Source: Equivita sp045641605
GTDB lineage: Bacteria > Actinomycetota > Coriobacteriia > Coriobacteriales > Eggerthellaceae
Assembly: GCA_045641605.1 (NCBI GenBank)
Contig: JAZUHG010000014.1
Location: 1 to 12,331 of the forward strand
Reading direction: 5' to 3'
Length of the DNA: 12,331 nucleotides
A program made the position numbers and the translations under genes. How positions within the stretch are numbered: the stretch's first letter is position 1; every line of letters begins with the position of its first letter. Under the pieces are notes generated by a model. That model saw only the letters and a program-made list of their open reading frames with translations, did no database searches and was not told the DNA's origin. Below, piece after piece: positions 7,431 to 12,331 of this stretch.

Positions 7431-9633
7431 TATGCAGAATGCAGTAACTGACGAAACTTTTAATGAAAATACAACAGCCACTAAGTCCTTTGGATACGTT
7501 GACGGCCTAAAAAGTACATGGGCCTTTTCAGTTAATTCGCGAGAGTTTAAACATGTTTTTAAATTATTGCTCTTGGTAGCCAGACTTTTTACTTTAATCT
7601 TTTATTCTTTATATTATGTTGTTCGTGTTATTACAGGTTATATTTCTGAGCTTTGCAAAAAGTCGAAGTTTGCCAAAAGAGCTTTAATTATTCTTGTGGT
7701 TATTGTACTTGTGGCGCTTATAGACTTCATTGCTTTTTACGGAAAGATCTATCCCGGCGTTTATGTAGGTGAGCTTGATTTAGGCGGGAAGAGCGTCGAA
7801 GAGGCAGCAACGCTTATTGAGAAAACCTATTCTGACAGGTTAACCAGTAATGACGTTATTATTTATTCAAATAAAGAATCTCAAGAAGAAGGCACTAACG
7901 AAGACGCACCATTGGGACATACTGAGGAACTTAGTGTAGAACAAGCTAGGGAGACTGTTAAATATTGAAAGACCAATTCTGTCGAGCTTGAGGCCAGCTT
8001 GCCTACAGCCGATATTGTTGATAAAGCAGTAAACTCTACAAGAGGTATTCAAAACATCTTTAATAGGCTGGGTGCGTTAATTTTCAAACAAAATATTAAA
8101 CCATATGCAGACTTCAATGAATCTGCTGTTCGCGAGCAGATTGCCAGGGTGAATGACACAATTGGTAAGCCTGTTGTCAATCCAACATGTGTTGTTGAAG
8201 AGGCTTTTGCAATTGCTAAAGAGGGAAGTGATGGTAATCTTGTAAAAGATGAAGAATTTATCGACCAGCTTAACGAAGCTTTCTTTAGGGCAAACCCAGA
8301 AGAGGCAAGCTTCGTTCCTAAGTTGTATCACGCAAACCAAAAAGTGTCCTTTGCTTCGGCACAAATTCTTGCCGACAAAATTAACAAATCATTAGAAAAA
8401 GAAGTTAGCTTTGAGTATAGGGGTAACAAATGAACTGTTGATAAACTGAACTTGTCACAATGAATTAACGTTGAGGTTCAAAATAGGATGGACGACGATA
8501 TGGGAGGCTGTTCTTGCTCTGCTTTTACTGGTGAAAATTATTGTATATGTGCGCTGGTAGATAGCAATAAAGCAGGCGAAGATATACTAGTTCACACCCG
8601 CGAGCAAAATTCTTCGGCGTCTAACTATTCTATCAAGTTTGTTCAAGACGCTGGTGGCATAACTGTAAAAACACAAGGTGATTTTGATATGCCTAACATT
8701 ACTGAAGCTATCGAAGGCTTAAACAACCATTGGCTAGAAAATGCTGCTGTTTTTGAAGCTAATCATTTCAGCGCAAGAGGCAGCACTAGCGACGAAGCTG
8801 TTCATATCGAGATTGGATCAACAAAAGTCCCTGAAAGCTTAAGCCTGGAAAATGCTCTTAGCATTGGCGTTGTCTCGACAATCTCAACATACACCACAAC
8901 TTATTCAAGCGGTGCTGGGACAGAAAACAGAAACAAGAATATCGCTCTGGGTGCTGCTGCTCTCAACAACACCATTTGTGCTGCGAATGGTGGTCAATGG
9001 TGCTTTAATGATGTTGTTGGTGATACAACTACAGATAAAGGTTATCTTGAGGCAAGCGCAATCCTCGGTAACAGGTATACAAAATCGGTTGGTGGCGGAA
9101 TTTGTCAAGTAGCCACAACTGTGTTTAATTGCGTTTACGATTCTGGCTTCCAGATTCCTGTGCGTTACAATCATGATTTATATATGGCAAGCTACCCAGA
9201 AGGAAGAGACGCTGCCATTAACTACCCAGACCTTGATTTAATTTGGCAAAACAACGAAGACTCAGACGTCCTGGTAACATCGTCTACCACTGGCTATTCA
9301 ATTACCGTAAATATGCTAGGTGTTAACCCTGGCTACACTGTAAAAACCGAAAGCGGAGAGTGGTCTCCCGGAGATCATTACCAGCAAGAGTTTGTTGTTG
9401 ATCCAGCTAAGGAGCCAAATTCTAAGAAAGTTCAAACAAGTGGAGCTGATGGAAAATCGATAGTTATTAAACGACTTGTATATAATAGGGATGGTCAGCT
9501 TGTTAGAACAGACGAATTTAAATCTAAGTATAAGCCTAAGAGCGAGATTGTCGTTTTGGGTCCAGGGGACGAGGCAAACAAGCTTTTAGCTGAACATAAA
9601 GCAAGAATGAAAGATGAGACGGATAATTGGTAA
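7417..9633 (+). CDS. VanW-domain, peptidoglycan-binding membrane protein (three in-frame UGA)
   Basis: The 738-residue reading (frame of ATG 7417) joins three segments through TGA codons at 7966, 8431 and 8461 (residues 184, 339, 349). The N-terminus is cytoplasmic with a hydrophobic stretch at 48-75 and a clear transmembrane helix at 89-108. Outside follow IYPGVYVGELDLGGKSVEEA, the usual start of YoaR/VanW proteins, then a PG-binding-4-like region (about 225-300). The VanW domain at about 480-625 has the block GGGICQVATTVFN. The C-terminal 100 residues look G5-like and end with a V-V-L-G-P-G motif. The family is linked to the cell wall in Gram-positives and vancomycin clusters, but its biochemical role is unknown. 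A Cys-rich patch near residues 364-378 is unusual. GAGAGG at 7405-7410 supports the start. Its stop overlaps dacF by 7 bp. Confidence 0.88.
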
Positions 9634-11120
9634 GACACATTTTAAATAAGAGAAAATTTTTAGTTGCAAGCACAACTTTGCTTAGTGCGATATTGCTAAC
9701 AGTTTTACTTGCTGTGTCTTCGTCATTTGCTTTTGCAGATACAAGTAGCAGCGATAAACTCTATGGCGAAGAGCTTTCTTCTAGGGGAATGTCGGTTAAA
9801 AATTGTCCCAATATAACATCACAATATGCCTGCTTGATTAAGAAAAACGGTGAAATTGTTTATGAACGTAACTCTTACGATCATGCAAAAATAGCTTCAC
9901 TTACAAAAATCATGACAGCTGTAGTTGCCATGGAAAATTTTGATCTTGACGACACAGTTACAATGACTCAAAAAGCTTACGATATTGGTGAGTCGTCTTC
10001 GGGAGCATGACCCGACGATAAACTTAGCATGCGCAATGCGTTAATCGGGATGCTAGTTCCTTCGGGTAACGATGCTGCCGAAGCCATCTGTCAAGCCGTT
10101 GGTCAAAAACTTGTTGACGAGCAAGACGAGAGGATTCGTCTTAAAAGCCCGCAAGAAGTTGCTGACGAAGCAAGGGAAAATGAGATTCCTCAAGACGAAG
10201 TTGAGGGAGTATTTGAGACAGATAACGAAAAAGCCTTCGTAATGCTGATGAATCAAAAGGCAGTTGAGCTTGGTTGCGAAAACACAAATTTTACAAATCC
10301 TCATGGTTTGGCCGATGGCGAATATGCAAGCGATGAGCAATATTCATGTGCTATGGACATTGCTATGATCACAAAATATGCCATGGAAGACGAGTTCTTC
10401 AGGCAAGTTGTTAGTACGGGAGATACGAACATAACCGTAGACAGAAAAGGTGTTATTACGCCATTAGAACTGCATACGACTGATATTTTGGTAGGCAATT
10501 TTGAGGGATGCATTGGTGTTAAGACTGGTAATACAGATATTGGTGGCCCTTGCTTTAGCGGTGCCTGTGTCGATTCCGATGGGGAAGAATTCTACACTGT
10601 TGTCTTAAAAGCTCAAGACGAAACCCTTCGCTTCGTCGATACGCAAAACTTATTCAATTGGTATTTGACTAACAAAGTTCGCCTTGACCTAAGCGATACA
10701 AAGGTGAAAGAAACAATGTATGAGGGGAAGGACAACGAACAAGAAGTTGGTGTAGTTGCGTATTTGGCACATAGCGAATGGGTAGATTGCAGCTTCCCGG
10801 TAACTCTTCGTGAAGAAGATCGGGGGATACCAATTTTAGCTGTTGCCGGTAATGTACATATGAAAATTGAGCCCAGCGAAATTAAGGGAAGTTTTAAGGC
10901 TGGAGATAAGGCTGCAGAGCTTATATTGACTCAGCATAATAGAGAAGTAGCAAGGGTAGACTTAATTGCCGTTAAGGATCAACCAGGCCCTAATATTTTC
11001 CAAATGATTGCCGTTGCTTTTGATAGACTAGGCAGAAACATTTCTGGGCAGCCTACAGTTGCCGAAACAGACATGATAGCAAATTGTGATAAGATAAACG
11101 AACTTAACGAAAGAGGTTAG
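9627..11120 (+). CDS. dacF: D-alanyl-D-alanine carboxypeptidase, DacF/PBP5 type (one in-frame UGA)
   Basis: This 497-residue serine peptidase (family S11) removes the terminal D-Ala from peptidoglycan pentapeptides outside the membrane. All three catalytic motifs are seen: S91-L-T-K94, S146-G-N148 and K299-T-G301. The N-terminus is a signal peptide (KRKFLVAS, hydrophobic core to about residue 33, then FAFADTSS). A TGA at 10008-10010 (residue 128) separates the nucleophile from the other motifs under the standard code and would produce two apparently dead fragments. The start is taken as TTG 9627 because it keeps the basic residues of the signal peptide; no ATG fits. An acidic insertion of roughly 40 residues lies at about 156-194, between the SGN motif and the helix NEKAFVMLMNQKA. 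A C-terminal beta domain and an amphipathic end follow. It ends in TAG. Confidence 0.93.
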
Positions 11121-11129
11121 GGGGATAAA

Positions 11130-11585
11130 ATGAGTACAAAATGCCCTATTTGTTTACAGGAATTTGATGACGGAATTGAAGAATGCCCAGCTTGTGGCTT
11201 TAAATTTACCGGAAATACTGAGAAATTTAAGCCAATTAAGTCTGGAAATGACGAAATAGAAGACAAAAACACAACCGATATAGAGCAAAAATCAAACAAA
11301 ATACCAGCTCTACGTGTTATTTCTGGGCCTCAGGGCGAAATTGCGCTACCTTTAACCAAAAAAAGCATGACAATTGGCAGGTCTCCGAATAGCGATATAT
11401 TCCTAAATGACCGCACAGTATCTAGAGAACATGCTGTCATAGCTAAGAATGGGGACGTGTATCAGATTGCAGACCAGAATTCGTATAATGGTCTATGGAT
11501 CAACAACAAGAACGTAAGCGTCTCAGACGTTAAAAACGGGGATATTATTCAAATAGGCGTATTCTTTTTACGCTTCGAAGACTAA
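11130..11585 (+). CDS. Zinc-ribbon and FHA domain protein
   Basis: This 151-residue cytoplasmic protein has two domains. A short zinc ribbon carries C5-P-I-C8 and C19-P-A-C22. After an acidic, low-complexity linker, an FHA domain occupies about residues 60-150, with the phosphothreonine-binding residues in GRSPNSDIFLNDRTVSREHA (G83-R84-S85; S98-R-E-H101) and the later NSYNG-LWINN turn. FHA domains bind proteins phosphorylated on Thr, often by PknB-type kinases that control cell wall growth and division. Its position 9 bp after dacF fits such a role, but the partner is not known. The ribosome site is the purine-rich GGGGGAT before ATG 11130. It has one TGG and no TGA, and ends in TAA. It is the last gene of the long + strand run. 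Confidence 0.85.
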   Translation: MSTKCPICLQEFDDGIEECPACGFKFTGNTEKFKPIKSGNDEIEDKNTTDIEQKSNKIPALRVISGPQGEIALPLTKKSMTIGRSPNSDIFLNDRTVSREHAVIAKNGDVYQIADQNSYNGLWINNKNVSVSDVKNGDIIQIGVFFLRFED

Positions 11586-11815
11586 ATCTTACTAATATGT
11601 ATTACTTGCAGGGGGTATTCTTGTTTTCTTTTACTTTACATAACATATATTATCAGCGTAATGCCAAAATAATTATATGAGCATTACGCGTGATAATATA
11701 AGACAAAAATGAAACAAATATCTTATTTTAGCAGGAAAAACAAGGCTCTTATTTGCGTTTTAAGGCCGTTTTATTTTCAACCTTGAGTATTATTACCTTG
11801 GATTTATATGGGGTT
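11586..11815. other. Convergent intergenic region
   Basis: This 230-bp AT-rich gap separates the FHA gene (+) from dut (-). Besides the long inverted repeat at 11646-11700 I see only short direct repeats: CGTTTTA twice near 11756-11773 and ACCTTG twice near 11780-11800. I found no open reading frame with a ribosome site, no tRNA and no promoter-like pair that I would defend. Confidence 0.6.
11646..11700. terminator. Long inverted repeat between convergent genes, likely bidirectional terminator
   Basis: The left arm (11646-11664, TATATTATCAGCGTAATGC) and right arm (11681-11700) are complementary along their full length except for one unpaired C at 11689 or adjacent, with a 16-nt AT-rich loop. 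The 19-bp stem has an inner GC-containing half and an outer AT-rich half. It sits between two convergent genes, where a terminator is expected. It has no clear T-run directly after either arm, so it is not a textbook Rho-independent terminator. It could also be a repetitive extragenic palindrome or the remnant of a small mobile element. Confidence 0.55.
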
Positions 11816-12262
11816 TTATAGTCCGGAGCTTCCAAAACCTTTTTCGTCCCTTTCGCTAGATTCTAAGCTATCAACTTCAATTAGTTCGGCGTTTGCGAAT
11901 GGGACTATCATCATTTGAGCGATTCTGTCACCAATAGATATATTGAAGCTGTTGTGCTTATCTGTATTTAACAAAATAACTTGTATTTCGCCCCTGTAGC
12001 CGCTATCTACAAGACCTGGTGCATTTACTACAGATATACCGTGTTTTGCAGCTAAACCGCTTCTTGGTATTACTAAACCTGCAAAACCCTCAGGAATAGC
12101 CATAGAAAAGCCGCATTTTACCACTTTACGCTCGCCTGGAGCGATTTCTGTAGCTTCGGTGCTCATTAAATCAAAGCCTGCATCGCCAGGATAAGCGTAT
12201 TTTGGCATTCCTGGACAGTTTTCTTCAGGTTTAGCAGGTATTTTAATAGAATTTTTAGCCAT
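11816..12262 (-). CDS. dut: dUTP diphosphatase (dUTPase)
   Basis: This 148-residue trimeric dUTPase hydrolyses dUTP to dUMP and pyrophosphate, keeping uracil out of DNA and feeding dTMP synthesis. All five family motifs are present in order: A-G-F-D-L (28-32), P-R-S-G-L-A (66-71), G-L-V-D-S-G-Y-R-G-E-I (83-93), G-D-R-I-A-Q (111-116), and R138 followed by G-F-G-S-S-G (142-147), with the mobile C-terminal arm complete. Length is normal for the family. Its ATG overlaps the stop of the upstream gene by one base (TAATG), so the two are probably translated together. There are no Trp codons in it, so it gives no test of the genetic code. It ends in TAA. Confidence 0.96.
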   Translation of the reverse strand: MAKNSIKIPAKPEENCPGMPKYAYPGDAGFDLMSTEATEIAPGERKVVKCGFSMAIPEGFAGLVIPRSGLAAKHGISVVNAPGLVDSGYRGEIQVILLNTDKHNSFNISIGDRIAQMMIVPFANAELIEVDSLESSERDEKGFGSSGL

Positions 12263-12331
12263 TATTTGAGGTCTTTTAGAGCCTTTTTGAACTCGTCTAC
12301 GTTGGAAAATTCCTTGTATACGCTGGCAAAA
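12262..12331 (-). CDS. C-terminal end of an unidentified gene upstream of dut (partial)
   Basis: Reading leftwards on the - strand, the last 22 codons of a gene end at TAA (12264-12262), whose last base is the first base of the dut ATG. The visible tail reads FASVYKEFSNVDEFKKALKD plus two residues, charged and helix-like. It is too short to assign a family. The overlap with dut and lack of any stop in this frame support a real coding end. Confidence 0.6.
   Translation of the reverse strand, partial: FASVYKEFSNVDEFKKALKDLK

Noticed and set aside
1107..10010. UGA as selenocysteine
   Set aside because: The sites are scattered in membrane and cell-wall proteins, not at redox Cys positions, and occur up to four per gene; I saw no SECIS-like hairpins after them.
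1..11120. TGA codons as true stops, making eight pseudogenes or split genes
   Set aside because: The frame stays open and the homology continues on both sides of every TGA with no frameshift; no other kind of damage is seen, and TAA/TAG occur only at the expected ends.
1..11120. UGA as glycine (as in Absconditabacteria/Gracilibacteria)
   Set aside because: The best conserved sites (EchC residue 9, W-G-P-K-E, PgsA residue 95) typically carry Trp and not Gly, and the gene content, with Ech and peptidoglycan enzymes, does not suit those reduced lineages. Not formally excluded without alignments.
1..12331. tRNA, rRNA, CRISPR, transposase or phage genes
   Set aside because: Looked for on both strands by eye; no cloverleaf-like sequence, regularly spaced repeats or recognisable mobile-element proteins were found.

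Overview
The window (about 12.3 kb, AT-rich) comes from a bacterium that appears to read UGA as tryptophan. By my count, 15 in-frame TGA codons interrupt eight otherwise intact genes. Several fall where the protein family has a well-known Trp: the Ech small subunit just before its first Cys pair, the W-G-P-K-E motif of the GltD-like oxidoreductase, and PgsA. None of the 14 gene ends seen uses TGA; all end in TAA or TAG. The same genes also use TGG (about 33 times), so both codons are in use. Read with the standard code, this region looks like a row of broken genes; read with UGA=Trp, every gene is full length. The known UGA=Trp group, the Mollicutes, lack a cell wall. This genome instead carries a D,D-carboxypeptidase and a VanW/peptidoglycan-binding protein, so it looks like a walled, anaerobic, hydrogen-metabolising Gram-positive-type organism (Firmicutes or Actinobacteriota-like; lineage not resolved from sequence alone).

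Layout. Positions 1-966 hold the 3' part of a GltD/NfnB-like flavin and iron-sulfur oxidoreductase. It overlaps by one base with hypA (966-1316), a nickel chaperone for [NiFe]-hydrogenase. After a 103-bp gap with a strong extended -10 promoter comes a complete six-subunit Ech-type group 4 [NiFe]-hydrogenase operon, echABCDEF (1420-6800). It is followed at 3 bp by pgsA (6804-7430, phospholipid synthesis), a long VanW-domain envelope protein (7417-9633), a DacF/PBP5-type D,D-carboxypeptidase (9627-11120), and a small zinc-ribbon plus FHA protein (11130-11585). All of these lie on the + strand with gaps of 13 bp or less or short overlaps, so about 10 kb may be one transcription unit. A 230-bp convergent gap (11586-11815) contains a near-perfect 19/20-nt inverted repeat. 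On the - strand follow dut (dUTPase, 11816-12262) and the last codons of an unidentified upstream gene (12262-12331).

How the genes fit together. The oxidoreductase and Ech both handle low-potential electrons. Ech would oxidise reduced ferredoxin, evolve H2 and pump ions, and HypA would supply nickel to its active site. EchE ends directly after the DPCxxC motif, so it should need no C-terminal maturation protease, and none is seen here. The pgsA-vanW-dacF-FHA group is a cell-envelope module attached to the 3' end of the hydrogenase operon. No tRNA, rRNA, CRISPR array, transposase or phage gene was seen.
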